Positions 20,101-28,010 of a stretch of DNA of 64,000 bases are shown here, piece after piece. The notes below the pieces were generated by a model, which was not told the origin of the DNA, did no database searches, and saw only the letters and a list, made by a program, of their open reading frames with translations. The position numbers and the translations under genes are program-made. Location of the stretch: contig CAIPLM010000213.1 in NCBI GenBank assembly GCA_903865895.1, forward strand, positions 1-64,000, given 5' to 3'. How positions within the stretch are numbered: position 1 is the stretch's first letter; every line of letters begins with the position of its first letter. Origin of the DNA: an uncultured Rhodospirillales bacterium. Its GTDB lineage: Bacteria > Pseudomonadota > Alphaproteobacteria > Acetobacterales > Acetobacteraceae.

Positions 20101-23100
20101 CAATCGCGCCGTCGACGAACAGCGAGCCATAGGCCCGCAGGACGACGGACTGGCCAGGGTCAGTCAGCAGCGCGGCGCCAGCGCCGATGCTGACATCGCC
20201 ACCGCCGCCGCCATTCGTCGATTCGAGGATGATGCCCGCCCCTGGCCGCTGGGTCAGTGTCGCGGCGGTCCGGTTGACCGCGAACAACGGGCCGAGCCCG
20301 GCTGTGGCCACCGCGTCGATCGGGCTGCCGCCGGCGAGGCCCGCGGCGCCAGGGCCGGCGATCAGCACCGGGGCGAGTACCGCCACGCGCGTGCCGGGCG
20401 CGACCGTGATGCCTGCGAGGCCGTTGATGTCATAGCTGCCGAAGCCGCTCGAAAAGAGCGACGGGGCGATGCCAAGCACGCCATCGGCGGCCGCGCCGCT
20501 CGCCGAGACCAGCACCCGCGGCGCGGTGACCGACAGGGTTCCACCTCCGGTGAAGCCATTGCCCAACACCGCCGCACCCAGCCGCAGCGGCATAAGCGCC
20601 CTGCCGCCGCGCGGATCATCGGCGATCAGCGTGACGCTGCCGCCGCGGGCGCCACTGACGGTACCATTCGGCGCCACGCTGGCCCCGGCGCGCACGTCGA
20701 TGACACTGCCAGGCGCAAGATCAAGACCTTGCGATGACGTGAGCGTCACGCTGCCGCCGGACTGGAAGGCGGCTCCGGTGGCATCCCCCGGCGCCAGTGC
20801 CCGGTTATTCCACAGGCCACCGGCGAGGATTGCGCCGGCAGCGCCGATCGCCACGCCGGCTGCCCCGTCGGCGTCGGTCAGGAAGCGGCCGTCAGCCGCC
20901 TGCCGGTTGCCGATCGACACCGTCGCGGCCGGCGCGCTCAGGGGGGCGGCAAGCTGGATATGCGGCGCGGTCAGGCTGACGCTCCCGCCCGGCGCGAGGA
21001 ACACCGGTGCGAGCACGTCGATCGATGCCGCGGTCGACACCTGCACGCCGGCGATACCGGCGCTGCTCAACATATCGGCACTGAGCCAGGCGGTTTGCAC
21101 GCGCCCCGCCGGCAGGGCGGAATCGGCAGCGAGAGCGGCAGCCAGGGCGCAGTCGCACGCACCGATCTGCACGCCGGTTGGATAGGTGCCATCCGCGCCG
21201 ACGGCATTGAACCGGCCAATCCGCAGCGATCCGCCGAGCGGCGCGACAGTCTGCGCGAGGGTAAATGGGTCCGGGACACTTGCCGGCCGCGCCGCCGTCT
21301 GCTGCGCCCCGGTGACCACGCCCGCCTGCAGGCTGGCCTCGAAGATCACAGTCGGCGCGTTGATGGTCAGTTGTCCGGCGTCACGGCCGACGGTGTACCC
21401 GTCCTGCCACACCCGGCTGTTGCCCGCCAGCGCGGCGCCGAAGGTTTGCGAGACCCCCCATTTGGGCTCCTGCTGCGTGAAGCCGCCGTACAAGCCGGTG
21501 AACGCGACCGTGGCCGGCGCCTTGGCGATGTTGTAGATCTGGCCGTTCGAGGCGGTCAGCCACGAGGTTGGCACGTAGCCGCCTTGGTAGTCGATCGTGC
21601 CTCCGGCGATGTTCAGCACCGCGGCGGGTTGCGCGACAAGCTGCCCGGAGGCCAGCGTGATCGTGCCTGCGATCGTCGACCATTCTGCAATCGTATGGCC
21701 GAGATTGGAGACATAGCCGCCGACCTCGAGCAGGCCGCCGGGCGTGTAGTAGCGGTCTTTCGGATCGGTGGTGCTGGCAGGGACGAAGGTGAGGTTGCGC
21801 AAATCGACATAGACATTTTTGCCGGCGAGCTTGCCTGCATCCCGGTTGGCCGGGCTGTCCCGCATCTCGGTCGGCTGGATGTTGACAGTCAGGATGTTGG
21901 CGCTGGCGGGCAGGCTGACACCGGCGACGCCGGAGACGTCCAGCCGCGCATCCGCCGCGATGAAGATCCGCCCTGCCACCGCCTGGACGGCGATCTGTCC
22001 GGACTGGGCAGCCGCGATGGCCCCCGTTCCGACGGTGACCGTGCCACCGGTGGTGACTTCGATCCGCGATAGGTCGAGCCGGTCACCCAGCCCCCCCACA
22101 TTGTCGAGCGCCGGCACGGCGTTCAGGCGCGCGGCATTGTTGCTCACCGACGTCGCGATCTGCGCCCCGCGCTGCGAATTGAGCGCCGTTGAGGTATCCT
22201 CCAGCGCGGGAACGACCATCGTCAGGCTGCCCGGTGCGAGCGTGACGGAGCCGGATCCATTGGATCGCGGCGTGAGCAGATGGATGGTGCCGCGCTGGGC
22301 CACCGTGGTGGTCGACAGCGCCACACCGGCCTGCTGCACCATCAGCCCGGCCAGGGTGATATCGCCCTGGCTGGCGGTGATCAGGCCGCTGTTCGCGGCA
22401 AGGCCGCCATCCCCCACCGCGACCTGGGTGCCGAGCGTGGTCGCCAGCGCGTCGCCGCTGCCGCTGCTGCTGTAGCCGGGTGTCAGGATGAACCGCTGTC
22501 CGGCCGCAAGCACGGTCTGGCCGCGCGGCGTTGCGATGCTGCCGGCGTTGCTGACCTGCCCGCCGAGCAGCATGACATACCCGCCGCCCTGAACGAGGGA
22601 GGCCGGCGGCGGCGTCGCAATCTGGGCACCGGCCTGGACGGTGATGGCGGCCTGGGCCGTCGAATCGCTGCCGGCGTCTCCGCCAAGGGCTGGTAGCAAG
22701 CCACTCGCCCCGGTGGCACTATAGATTCCACCGGCCGGAAAACCACCGTTCGCACCGGCGAAATCGGCGGTCGACACCAGCAGGGACCCGACATTGACCT
22801 GGGAGTTGGCGCCAAAGATCACGCCATTGCGATTGATGACGAACACCTGACCCGCGGCACGAATGGACCCGAGGATCCGGCTCGGCTGTGCGGTCGGATC
22901 GAGCACCCGATTCAGCGCCACCCAGCTGGAGGCCGCCGAGCCGCCAGCGCTCTGATCGAACACGAGGTCAGTCTGGGCGCCAATGTTGAAGCTGCTCCAG
23001 GTCATCACCGCGCGAGGGGCGGTCTGCGCCACCGTGACCTGTGTCCGGCCCGCCTGCACAGCCTGAGCCGGCGCCTTCGCGTTCTGCCATCCCGCGGTAT

Positions 23101-23455
23101 TGCTGGCTTGCAGACCGCCCGCACCGAGTCCATCGGGGAATTGCAGCGCCTGGGCGGCACTCCGCGCGGCGGACTGCTGCGTCTGCATGGCAGTGATCGC
23201 GCCAGCTGCCCGGCGCAGTGTGGTGAGCGACTCCTGCACCGCCTGGTTGGAGCCCTGCGGCGAGACGGCCGGCTGCCCGCCCCCCGTCGCGCCGCCGCGG
23301 GTGGCGAACCAGCTGGGGCTGAGCGGACGGGGCGGGTCAGCCGCCCAGGCAGAATTACTACTTGATACTGCGAACGTAATCGCCGTTATTACAGACACCA
23401 GCCGGCGACCGAGCGCCGGCAGCGTCTGCCGGTGATCACCGGAGCGCGTTGCCAT
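11189..23455 (-). CDS. Giant two-partner-secretion exoprotein, filamentous haemagglutinin family (TpsA, DUF3739)
   Basis: A 4088-residue surface or secreted beta-helix protein. The ATG at 23455 gives MATRSGDHRQTLPALGRRLV and a long signal peptide ending SNSAWA/AD, as in many TpsA proteins; in-frame starts upstream lack this. The TPS domain (about 60-330) has SWVALNRVL...QPSRILGSI and VFVINRNGVIFGA (equivalent of the NPNG motif). A very long body of Gly/Ala/Thr-rich beta-helix repeats follows. The C-terminal region (about 3300-4060) matches DUF3739 haemagglutinins: FGGSIDIWSEGGDINAG, KTTSIYQPPR, GAGIATLAPV, GEAGIRSSG. The likely transporter is the FhaC-type protein at 58.2-59.8 kb. The stop overlaps gspE, making this the first gene of the T2SS operon. 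Resembles PdtA-type proteins by context. Confidence 0.92.
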   Translation of the reverse strand: MATRSGDHRQTLPALGRRLVSVITAITFAVSSSNSAWAADPPRPLSPSWFATRGGATGGGQPAVSPQGSNQAVQESLTTLRRAAGAITAMQTQQSAARSAAQALQFPDGLGAGGLQASNTAGWQNAKAPAQAVQAGRTQVTVAQTAPRAVMTWSSFNIGAQTDLVFDQSAGGSAASSWVALNRVLDPTAQPSRILGSIRAAGQVFVINRNGVIFGANSQVNVGSLLVSTADFAGANGGFPAGGIYSATGASGLLPALGGDAGSDSTAQAAITVQAGAQIATPPPASLVQGGGYVMLLGGQVSNAGSIATPRGQTVLAAGQRFILTPGYSSSGSGDALATTLGTQVAVGDGGLAANSGLITASQGDITLAGLMVQQAGVALSTTTVAQRGTIHLLTPRSNGSGSVTLAPGSLTMVVPALEDTSTALNSQRGAQIATSVSNNAARLNAVPALDNVGGLGDRLDLSRIEVTTGGTVTVGTGAIAAAQSGQIAVQAVAGRIFIAADARLDVSGVAGVSLPASANILTVNIQPTEMRDSPANRDAGKLAGKNVYVDLRNLTFVPASTTDPKDRYYTPGGLLEVGGYVSNLGHTIAEWSTIAGTITLASGQLVAQPAAVLNIAGGTIDYQGGYVPTSWLTASNGQIYNIAKAPATVAFTGLYGGFTQQEPKWGVSQTFGAALAGNSRVWQDGYTVGRDAGQLTINAPTVIFEASLQAGVVTGAQQTAARPASVPDPFTLAQTVAPLGGSLRIGRFNAVGADGTYPTGVQIGACDCALAAALAADSALPAGRVQTAWLSADMLSSAGIAGVQVSTAASIDVLAPVFLAPGGSVSLTAPHIQLAAPLSAPAATVSIGNRQAADGRFLTDADGAAGVAIGAAGAILAGGLWNNRALAPGDATGAAFQSGGSVTLTSSQGLDLAPGSVIDVRAGASVAPNGTVSGARGGSVTLIADDPRGGRALMPLRLGAAVLGNGFTGGGTLSVTAPRVLVSASGAAADGVLGIAPSLFSSGFGSYDINGLAGITVAPGTRVAVLAPVLIAGPGAAGLAGGSPIDAVATAGLGPLFAVNRTAATLTQRPGAGIILESTNGGGGGDVSIGAGAALLTDPGQSVVLRAYGSLFVDGAIVAHGGSISLVNTRFQDGTDAQRTSLYAPGLAIRVGGTGRLDASGIAVTQADNRGRPFGIVQNGGSISLGGLGGTAGDGTLRTTAAQILIRPGAVLTASGAQGLIDPTAGRAAGNGDAVVAAGAVIAAGNGGTIALSSYNGIYLDGTLRAAAGGTSAAGGTLSVTMETPIFNTTFSVPAASELVPRVMTISAQPEHLLPLDLAEGAATPAAVFGQANISAEAISSGGFGTLALSNRGLFAFVGKVALHASQAIRFDNGIIADSATGGAVRVVAPYVHLGGLTSVGIAPGEVAALLTQPWTPPTLSSSATFLADADTLDVVNDVRFGTGAAAGAAASGYAGFKRIDLISHGDLRFLPANGSLSNKTSLVSNGDIAITAGQLYPAAGASALVVAGYDYAAGAAANPLSSSGRLTIAAARGPRPAAPLSIGGSLTLAAGEVVQGGVVRAPLGSINLGVATSGNGLIGAGTGGSADTTRVRLLAGSETSVSALGLTLPYGGTSDGVSYNYNGVTATGFAPAITLASRSVIASAGAVLDMRGGGTLSGGGGELQSNSGGTTSLVSQGFVAGRGGSTDFLVTPLSRFNPNSTTAPAATLASNPVYAILPGYTAMTAPLSGLDLSASYYGSLPALGQRVDIAGGVPGLPAGTYTLLPSYYALLPGAFRIELSSARPAGTGAAAVAYQTWQIAATLGIADTRVQGTVPITALVTPGTAVRSYAQYNEQSYSDFQIAQASTFQRQRPLLPRDAGSLVLSYATTPLRNQALSFAGQAEFDASEGGFGGTVLLTSSLKSIIEITGPSGAHSIRTVAVSAASLDRLAAPRLVIGGGVTYSPGTANSASFPVVLLSAVSGGVTIDAGATVQAAEVFLIASSQQAPGAITVQTGATIDTTGQGAPSYDSARTGLSYDVQRSTALMVSNGLLTLSPINLSQRPSSGPLTIADGATLRSEGSVIGATEQAVSIGVASVIGSRSLQLSVPVVNIGVPADPNVPLPSGLTLDAQVLARLIGGDPANGVPGLQALNITASGMVGFYGSVDLSTATGGLQTLILNTPAIYGQGGNGDRARLTVDTLEWNGVASSGSAAASILPRGVVAGGAGSGTGTLDIETRRLVLGYADGVAPSQTVRMDRVIAGFSAVRLVARDQLEFNNNGSLSVYASLPGSGVAGTGGAVLVSTPRVVGSSAAALSLTAGGSVTFAAPAGALPAAASDASLGATLTVRAPTVSVANTLSMEGGRIALTATGGDLTIGAGATLSAAAPATTLFDQTRGVAGGLISLESTAGNVIIADGSALSVASAAADAGSVSLTAWAGMVKIAGSLDGTAPAGAGGQFILRTGTLNDFAALNAQLNAGGFTAARRIDVANGDIDVTGTVRAQLVAITASGGRLTVSGTIDASGASPGSIALAARDALTIAGSAILDAHATQAHLDSDGVAIASANRGTITLSSTAGTLSLATGAALDLSNATGTDFGQVSIYAPRRAGAATTNDVAIDASGPLVVKGAASIALYGMATYQPDGSQVTQGTVMMADFDSQAFMSAATQNPDLLSRLAGLTAYAQFHLRPGVALVSAGDLTLRGEINLMGMRYQGLGAQGQGTASEPGSLIIRAGGNLNVYGSLSDGFLPAPEVGTRRNPDDQGWVVPKGVEPAGQSVTVPNPVRLDIGTRFLTTSGAALGFPITITGGLIRAQTLIPGPVALAGQYVISGGGWIATSAIRRADGSVLFAKGALIPAGTRLAGVMLDAGAILPFTARLAPDTVWPAGAPLSAFAVTSVGLSKAATVPAGATIPGGTIMHFVDNAALAALRPISNGIQGSVIAIGALAAGGDSWSMRLVGGANLASADNAAVLPASQLSASGAGGNITLADTHYVNTSNPKALRPALSVIRTGTGDLALNAGGDIVMDSLFGVYTAGVQSPGVSSDFQLPRGTGFKSNGQVLATGSSKAFDYNALLANYQAWFPIDGGNLAVTAQGSVGGNVVTIRTRGTATYQSDAVGNWLWRQGGSPGQATAWWINFASYVDSTDGNNYLEMAGFAGFGTLGGGNVTLVAGGDAGHQVTNAASVYNSTALDVVAAASGRVIDGAITSTGGGDVTVQVAGRLNGATTSFANSGVGSALFGVIGAMRGTVNIDAGAIGRIAPASTLSSAGPLIQATVDVSGGPLLLLADASARIASRGDLVLGAVIDPARVPTASTTPWSGVVDGSQTSFTGGGRSSFTLWRKDTAVTLVSAGGDVVPATAVTGDMVQADMNLSYPPTLRVAALRGDILLGGIEGTSGALGPALELAPAPMGQLELLAHGSVNFAALSSQQAMAVDISGAPTGAQDLATPFRPAFQGTYEPAPGSLFSIDNITNKLNFGGFTSLFAFTADTPATAIHAADTQPARIYAATGDIVNLGFGETWRFLSGGNAVGTWYLAAKPATILAGRDIIAAGNPNLLPSAAVRAPGSLRTTRNLVLNLAADDVTVVSAGRDVFYANIDIAGPGTLEVMAGRNLYQGDHGSLFSLGQVVGGNSGQSGGASILVMAGLADNAPDWNGFSALYLGTVSDAGAAMQFVAPSVSGAAEAAITFATDGAGAITALTGTLTDVTAPIGASIKRQPPLAGQELGCIAGRVFCDNHSLPAAPFKTVAHGYDGDLVAWMQANAGFVAPVRPAGVPAGTWASFGPSVIQASALRQFDAMPLYQRLPFLLKIYDNELAASGLEQTGALGRDDARYAPTSASRLSSLARGRAAHAALEPDPAIASPSGTGDAITLFGGSGISTGFGGDISVLAPGGRLVLGLGSLAPPTPAAGQPAAGLITFGSGNIDIATYSSVLLGQSRIFTTFGGSIDIWSEGGDINAGTGSKTTSIYQPPRILYSDTGAIALSPTTPTTGAGIATLAPVSGIPPGDVVLVVEIGVIDTGEAGIRSSGRTSFTGAVVGTGGVTSAGGSFGLPSLSVPNVGALAAASSGAAAAAASAGGGDGGRRAGGQQAPGIITVEVVSFGGDTFE

Positions 23456-23569
23456 GGGGGCACGCGCAGTGCAGCAAATGGTACCGCGGGCGGGATTGCA
23501 ACGATGGTCTCCGAGACAACGAGCGCCCGCTGTGTGGTCCAAGACCCCAATCATGTCAATGAACTCTGC

Positions 23570-23583
23570 GCTTGCGCGCAAGC
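23570..23583. promoter_or_regulatory. 14-bp perfect palindrome upstream of tpsA
   Basis: GCTTGCGCGCAAGC is a perfect palindrome about 115 bp upstream of the chosen tpsA start. It could be an operator for a dimeric regulator or a hairpin in the 5' leader. The role is unknown. Confidence 0.35.
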
Positions 23584-23749
23584 AAGCCGACCAGCGCCGT
23601 TCACGCCTCCGGTCCATTGACTCGCGAGTTGCAGGCCACCGCGGGGCCCGGATACCCAATTTTCCGGGCGTCCAACGGGCGGTAGAGGCTCACGCATGCG
23701 GGATTTATTTCGATAATAAAAATGTAAACAAGCGCGGTATGATGGTACA

Positions 23750-23782
23750 AAGTCATCGAATTGTCACGATTCTGCGTAATAC
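23750..23782 (+). promoter_or_regulatory. Candidate Pho box and -10 element
   Basis: AAGTCAT-cgaa-TTGTCAC (23750-23767) is two 7-mers in an 11-bp register. They match the PhoB half-site CTGTCA(T/C) at 5/7 and 6/7 positions. TAATAC begins nine bases later (23777), about where a PhoB-dependent -10 is expected. The element points toward the glycosyltransferase gene at 23917. Visual match only; no matrix score was computed. Confidence 0.4.
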
Positions 23783-23916
23783 AAATGTCACTTCATGTCG
23801 ATATTTACAGTTTTTTCACTACGACCTATAAGCAGCGCCATGAGGGCCGCGGCGTGTTCGCGCGTCGAATTGCTGATCGCGGCGACGCGATCCGATGCCG
23901 ATGGACATACCGAGGA

Positions 23917-26490
23917 ATGACTCTATTGCGAACCGATCAACAGCGGACTGGATCAAGCGGTCCGCTTGGTCTGCTTGCCCGCCTCGGTCGAGGCGGCGCG
24001 CGCCACGATAGCGCTCCCGCCGATCCAAGGCCTGGCGCGCAGCGTACCGCCGTGCCGGCGCTTTCGGAGGCCGAGCGCGCCATTCTCGCCCGCGCCGAAC
24101 CACTTTCCAGCAAGCCTGCTTGGGTGCGCATGCCTGATGCGGCGGCGCCGGTCATTGGCGGGGCCCGCATCGTCGAAGGCGAATTGTTGATCTGGGCGGT
24201 CGATACCCGCAAGCCCGCGCGCCCGCTGCCCCTCGCGCTGATCATCGACGGGCAGGTCGAATTCGAGGGCTTCAGCAGCCCGGCGGACGGCGTACTGGAA
24301 TGTTCGACGGGTTGGCGGCCGGCGAGCAATATCTCGTGCGAAATCATGATCGACGGCCGACGCGCGGTTGGCCCGGCAATGCAGACACTGCCGCTTTCGC
24401 GTCCGGCGGCCCGCGCTGCCTGCGCCGAATATCTGGAGACCTGCCGCCGCACGTGGCGCGAGCACAACCGGCGGCAGACGCTGCAACGCGCCATCTCCGC
24501 GAGCATCGAAAGACTCGGGCGGACCGGTGAGGAAGCAAACCCGCTGGCGCCATTCTTCCGGCAGATCGCCCGCGCCGCCGTCGGGCCGCGCGGCACCGGC
24601 CCCCTGGCGCTGGCGATGTGGATCATCTCTGATGTACTGGAGGACGGGTTCCGCCGCGACGTCTTTTGCCTCGACGACGCAACCGAGGCGGTACTCAACA
24701 TGCCGGCCTTCAACACCGAAGCCCTGCGCGACGACGTTTCCCTCGCGCTGCTCTGCTTCTGGCGGCGGCATTACCAGAGCCTGGACATCTTCTCCGACCA
24801 GGGGCTGCGGCACGTGCAGTACAAGTTCGTGACCGCGCCCTTCATCCGTTTGAAGACCAATGCGCGGCTGGTCACGCCCGGCATTCGCGCCAGCCTCTCC
24901 GGGCCGACAGGACGGCCTGGCAACGCGCCGCTGCCGTGGTCTTGGTATTGGAAGTTTCTGCACGAGGACCAGGGAAAGACGGACCAGCTTGCCGATGTTG
25001 ACCACCTGATCAGCACCAGCTTCCGCGAGGCAGTCGCCGATGCGCTCGATCCTGATCGGCTCTCGTTCAACCCGCCGTCATGGGAGGCGTGGTGGAGTGG
25101 CTGGGCAGCGGGTGACGAGGTGCCGTTCAGCCGCTTCGATCTCACGCTCGTCGGACTGCTCTGCGGCGATACCCCCCCGGTACTGGCGGTGGTCGAACAA
25201 GGTGGCGCCGCCTGGCGCGACCGGCTTGCCGCGACGTTCTACGACGCCATGCCGGGCCTGACCACCTTGTCGCTGGCCTGCACCGCCGCCGCCGATGAGG
25301 CCGATATGGCGCCGGACCGCTGCGACCTCGCCATCATCGGCCATGTCAACGGCACCGGTCTCGCCCGCAACATGGCGATGTTCGTCGACGCCCTGGCCCC
25401 CTTGCGGCCGCTCGTGTTTGACATGCGCGGCGGCCGCTGCGTCAATCGGCCCGGCATCGACCCGGTGACACAGCGGCCGCGCGTGGTCCTGCTCTGTGTC
25501 AACGCGAGTGACGCGCCTTCGGTGATCGGCCGTTTCGCCGCCTTGTGTGACGAGGCCCACATCATCGGCTTCTTCCTTTGGGAGACGGATCTGCCGCCCG
25601 AGAGCCATCGGCTCGGCGCCAGCGTGGTCGACGAGATCTGGAACCCGACCGAATTTGTCGCCGAGGCCTATCGCAGGTTCGTCGATACCCCCATCCACAT
25701 GGTCGGCAAGGGGCTTTCCGTGCCGGGCCCGGAGGTGGTAGCGCGCGCGGCCCGTCAATTTGCCGCCGGCGGCGCTTTCACCTTCCTGGCCGTGTGCGAC
25801 TTCGCCAGCTCCATCGTGCGCAAGCATCCGCTCGCTGTCGTGCAGGCATTCCAGGCGGCGTTCGACCACGACAACACCAATGTGCGGCTGATACTCAAGC
25901 TACGGGAAGTCGACCGCGGGCACTGGAGCAATATCGACGGCTACTGGGACACGGTCGAGGAACTGATCGGCGGCGACCCGCGCATCGAACTGCTCACCGG
26001 CGACCTTACCGAGGACGAGTATTGGGGACTGCTGGCGGCCTGCGACGCGTTGGTCTCGTTGCACCGGGGCGAAGGATTTTCCTATCCCGTTGCCGATGCC
26101 ATGCATCTCGGCCGCCCGGTGGTTGTCAGCGACTACTCAGGAACGACCGATTTTTGCAGCCAGGAGACCGCCTTTCCCGTTGCGGTCGACACCGTCCCGG
26201 CGCCACCGAACCACATGAATTGCGCCGGCCCGATCGGGCAATGGGCGGAGCCGCGGCATGCCAGCGCGGTCGCACAGATGCGCACGGTCGTCGCCAACCG
26301 GGCAGAGGCCGCCCGCCGTGGCGCGCGTGCGCGCGCCTTCATCGCCGAGCGCTATGACTTTCTGGCTTGGCGCGCGAGCTTGCTGTCGCGGCTCGACCAG
26401 CTGATCGACGGGCGTGCCAGCGCCTCCGGCCGCCTGACGTTGACCTCCCTGCCCGCGACCCTGATCGGCTCGGGCGGCCATGCGGACTAA
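23917..26490 (+). CDS. Large glycosyltransferase (GT4-like C-terminal domain), capsule locus
   Basis: An 857-residue protein with no signal peptide, predicted to be cytosolic. The C-terminal third is a GT-B fold of the GT4 type: FTFLAVCDFASSIVRKHPL and VRLILKLREVDRG, then the nucleotide-sugar site LLAACDALVSLHRGEGFSYP and ADAMHLGRPVVVSDYSGTTD. The middle part (about 150-520) is a family I do not recognise; it has an LWIWSxxD-poor, Trp-rich section around WSWYWKFLHEDQGKTD. The ATG at 23917 follows CGAGGA directly, so a start further upstream (for example 23761) is possible. The next gene, a KpsM-like permease, begins six bases after the stop. This suggests a role in building the exported polysaccharide. 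Confidence 0.8.
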   Translation: MTLLRTDQQRTGSSGPLGLLARLGRGGARHDSAPADPRPGAQRTAVPALSEAERAILARAEPLSSKPAWVRMPDAAAPVIGGARIVEGELLIWAVDTRKPARPLPLALIIDGQVEFEGFSSPADGVLECSTGWRPASNISCEIMIDGRRAVGPAMQTLPLSRPAARAACAEYLETCRRTWREHNRRQTLQRAISASIERLGRTGEEANPLAPFFRQIARAAVGPRGTGPLALAMWIISDVLEDGFRRDVFCLDDATEAVLNMPAFNTEALRDDVSLALLCFWRRHYQSLDIFSDQGLRHVQYKFVTAPFIRLKTNARLVTPGIRASLSGPTGRPGNAPLPWSWYWKFLHEDQGKTDQLADVDHLISTSFREAVADALDPDRLSFNPPSWEAWWSGWAAGDEVPFSRFDLTLVGLLCGDTPPVLAVVEQGGAAWRDRLAATFYDAMPGLTTLSLACTAAADEADMAPDRCDLAIIGHVNGTGLARNMAMFVDALAPLRPLVFDMRGGRCVNRPGIDPVTQRPRVVLLCVNASDAPSVIGRFAALCDEAHIIGFFLWETDLPPESHRLGASVVDEIWNPTEFVAEAYRRFVDTPIHMVGKGLSVPGPEVVARAARQFAAGGAFTFLAVCDFASSIVRKHPLAVVQAFQAAFDHDNTNVRLILKLREVDRGHWSNIDGYWDTVEELIGGDPRIELLTGDLTEDEYWGLLAACDALVSLHRGEGFSYPVADAMHLGRPVVVSDYSGTTDFCSQETAFPVAVDTVPAPPNHMNCAGPIGQWAEPRHASAVAQMRTVVANRAEAARRGARARAFIAERYDFLAWRASLLSRLDQLIDGRASASGRLTLTSLPATLIGSGGHAD

Positions 26491-26496
26491 CGGAGT

Positions 26497-27255
26497 ATGC
26501 TGATCGACCGGCCGCGTATCTGGCTGGCGCTGATGCTGCGCGACATTCGCTCGCGCCGCGGCCGCGCCGCCGAGAGCTTCCTGCTGACACTCGTGGAGCC
26601 GGCGGGGCAGCTCGCGCTGGTCTATTTCGTGTTCCTGGCGCTGCGCCGGGAGCCGGATTTCGGCAATAGCCTGCTGCTGTTCCTGACCACCGGAGTGCTG
26701 CCTTATTTCCTGTTCACTCATGTTGTCAGCCGCATCATGGCCGCCAGTCGCGTCGGCTTGCCGATGCTGCCGCTCGGGGCGCTCAGCATAGTCGATGTCG
26801 CCATCGCTCAGGTCATTCTCGAGACGCTCGTGATCATTATCGTCGGCACTGTCCTATTGGGCGGCATGTATTTGGGCGGTATCGACTCCGCTGCCCCGGC
26901 GGAACCGCTGCAACTTCTGATGGCCGTTGCCACCATCACCTGTGCTGCTTTCGGGCTTGGCCTCTTCAATCTCGCCATGCAGTCGTTCCTCTCGACCTAC
27001 CGGCTGATCTGGACACTGATTGCCCGCTCCCTCCTGTTTTTTTCCAGCGTGTTCTTTGTTGTCGACAATCTCGTGCCCTGGCTACGCGAAGTGCTGTCGT
27101 GGAACCCGCTGTTGCATGGCGTGGTCTGGTTCCGCCTCGGTCTTTTCCGCGGCTATCCAACGGAAATATTAAATGTCTCCTACTTCGTTGGCTTTGCGCT
27201 GCTGATCAATGCGCTCGGTCTTTCGGCCGAGGCGCTGATGCGCCGGCGCGCCTGA
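26497..27255 (+). CDS. kpsM: ABC-2 type polysaccharide export permease, KpsM-like
   Basis: Integral membrane permease, 252 residues, of the KpsM/BexB/CtrC type that moves lipid-linked capsular polysaccharide across the inner membrane. It opens with an amphipathic helix (WLALMLRDIRSRRGRAAESF). About six membrane helices follow (near 30-50, 58-78, 105-125, 140-165, 170-190, 228-246), and it has the family loop NPLLHGVVWFR. The ATPase gene follows after eight bases. It belongs to the group-2 capsule exporter set with the KpsT-, KpsE- and KpsD-like genes in this window. Confidence 0.9.
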   Translation: MLIDRPRIWLALMLRDIRSRRGRAAESFLLTLVEPAGQLALVYFVFLALRREPDFGNSLLLFLTTGVLPYFLFTHVVSRIMAASRVGLPMLPLGALSIVDVAIAQVILETLVIIIVGTVLLGGMYLGGIDSAAPAEPLQLLMAVATITCAAFGLGLFNLAMQSFLSTYRLIWTLIARSLLFFSSVFFVVDNLVPWLREVLSWNPLLHGVVWFRLGLFRGYPTEILNVSYFVGFALLINALGLSAEALMRRRA

Positions 27256-27263
27256 GCCGCGGG

Positions 27264-28010
27264 ATGACGATTTCGCTCCACCGCCTCACACGCATCAACG
27301 GGCTCGACGGCGCGCATCCCCATGTGGTGCTCAACGATGTCACGCTCTCCTTCCCCGCCGGCGCGACCATCGGCGTGCTTGGTCTGCGCGGAGCCGGCAA
27401 GAGCACGGTTGTGAAGCTCCTCACTGGCGCCCTGAAGCCGACCCACGGCCATGTCCAGCGGCACGGCAGGGTGTCCTTTCCGATCGGCTCATTCGGCTGG
27501 ATGAACCGCTTCATGACCGGACGCGAAAACATCCACTTCCTTGCCCGCCTCTACGGGCTCGACGCGCCGCCCCTGATTGACTTCATCAACGAGGCAGCGG
27601 ATCTCGGCCCGGCGCTCGACCAGCACGTGGCGGCTTACTCCGGAGACAAGCGGTCCCGGCTCGCCTTCGCGGCGGCCTATGCATTCCCATTTGACGTTTA
27701 TGTGGCCGACGAGTTCCTAGTCGGCGGGCCTCCGGCGTTCCGCGACGTCTGCAAATCGCTCGTCCGCGCCCGCCAGGGCGACAGTACGATCATCCTCTTT
27801 ACACGCAGCCCGTCGCTGGTCCGGCTGTTCTGCAATGTCGGCGGCGTCATGCATGATGGCACCATCTCGCTCTACGATCATGTGGAGGATGCCATCGGGC
27901 ACTTCTACGAGATCGACTCAATGGCGCGCGACAGTGCGGCAACGCAGACATGGTCTGGCGGCAACGATGGCGGCTTCTGGTCCGAGGAGATGCCGGCAGA
28001 TGCGATCTGA
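27264..28010 (+). CDS. kpsT: Polysaccharide export ABC transporter ATPase, KpsT-like
   Basis: Cytosolic ATPase partner of the KpsM-like permease, 248 residues. Walker A is GLRGAGKST (residues 40-48), the signature loop is YSGDKRSRLAFA, a degenerate LSGGQ as is usual for KpsT, and Walker B is FDVYVADEFLVGG. The sequence GSFGWMNRFMTGRENIHFLARLYG is characteristic of capsule and LPS exporters. The ATG at 27264 is used because an upstream extension would lie inside kpsM. Its end overlaps a small ORF that leads to kpsE. Confidence 0.9.
   Translation: MTISLHRLTRINGLDGAHPHVVLNDVTLSFPAGATIGVLGLRGAGKSTVVKLLTGALKPTHGHVQRHGRVSFPIGSFGWMNRFMTGRENIHFLARLYGLDAPPLIDFINEAADLGPALDQHVAAYSGDKRSRLAFAAAYAFPFDVYVADEFLVGGPPAFRDVCKSLVRARQGDSTIILFTRSPSLVRLFCNVGGVMHDGTISLYDHVEDAIGHFYEIDSMARDSAATQTWSGGNDGGFWSEEMPADAI

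Larger units (their letters stand above)
23456..23916. promoter_or_regulatory. Divergent promoter region between tpsA-gsp and the capsule operon
   Basis: A non-coding stretch of about 460 bp with an AT-rich core (23700-23825) in otherwise GC-rich DNA. It must hold the promoters for the 22-kb tpsA-gsp operon (leftward) and the glycosyltransferase/capsule operon (rightward). It contains a Pho-box-like element at 23750-23767 and a 14-bp palindrome at 23570-23583, listed separately. No small gene was recognised in it. Confidence 0.6.

Noticed and set aside
11189-23455. Repeats within tpsA considered as a CRISPR or tandem array
   Set aside because: The repeats are degenerate beta-helix codon patterns in one open frame, with no identical repeat-spacer units.
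23456-23659. The 68-codon N-terminal extension of tpsA
   Set aside because: It is Arg- and Cys-rich and precedes a normal signal peptide. Starting at 23455 gives the expected exported protein.
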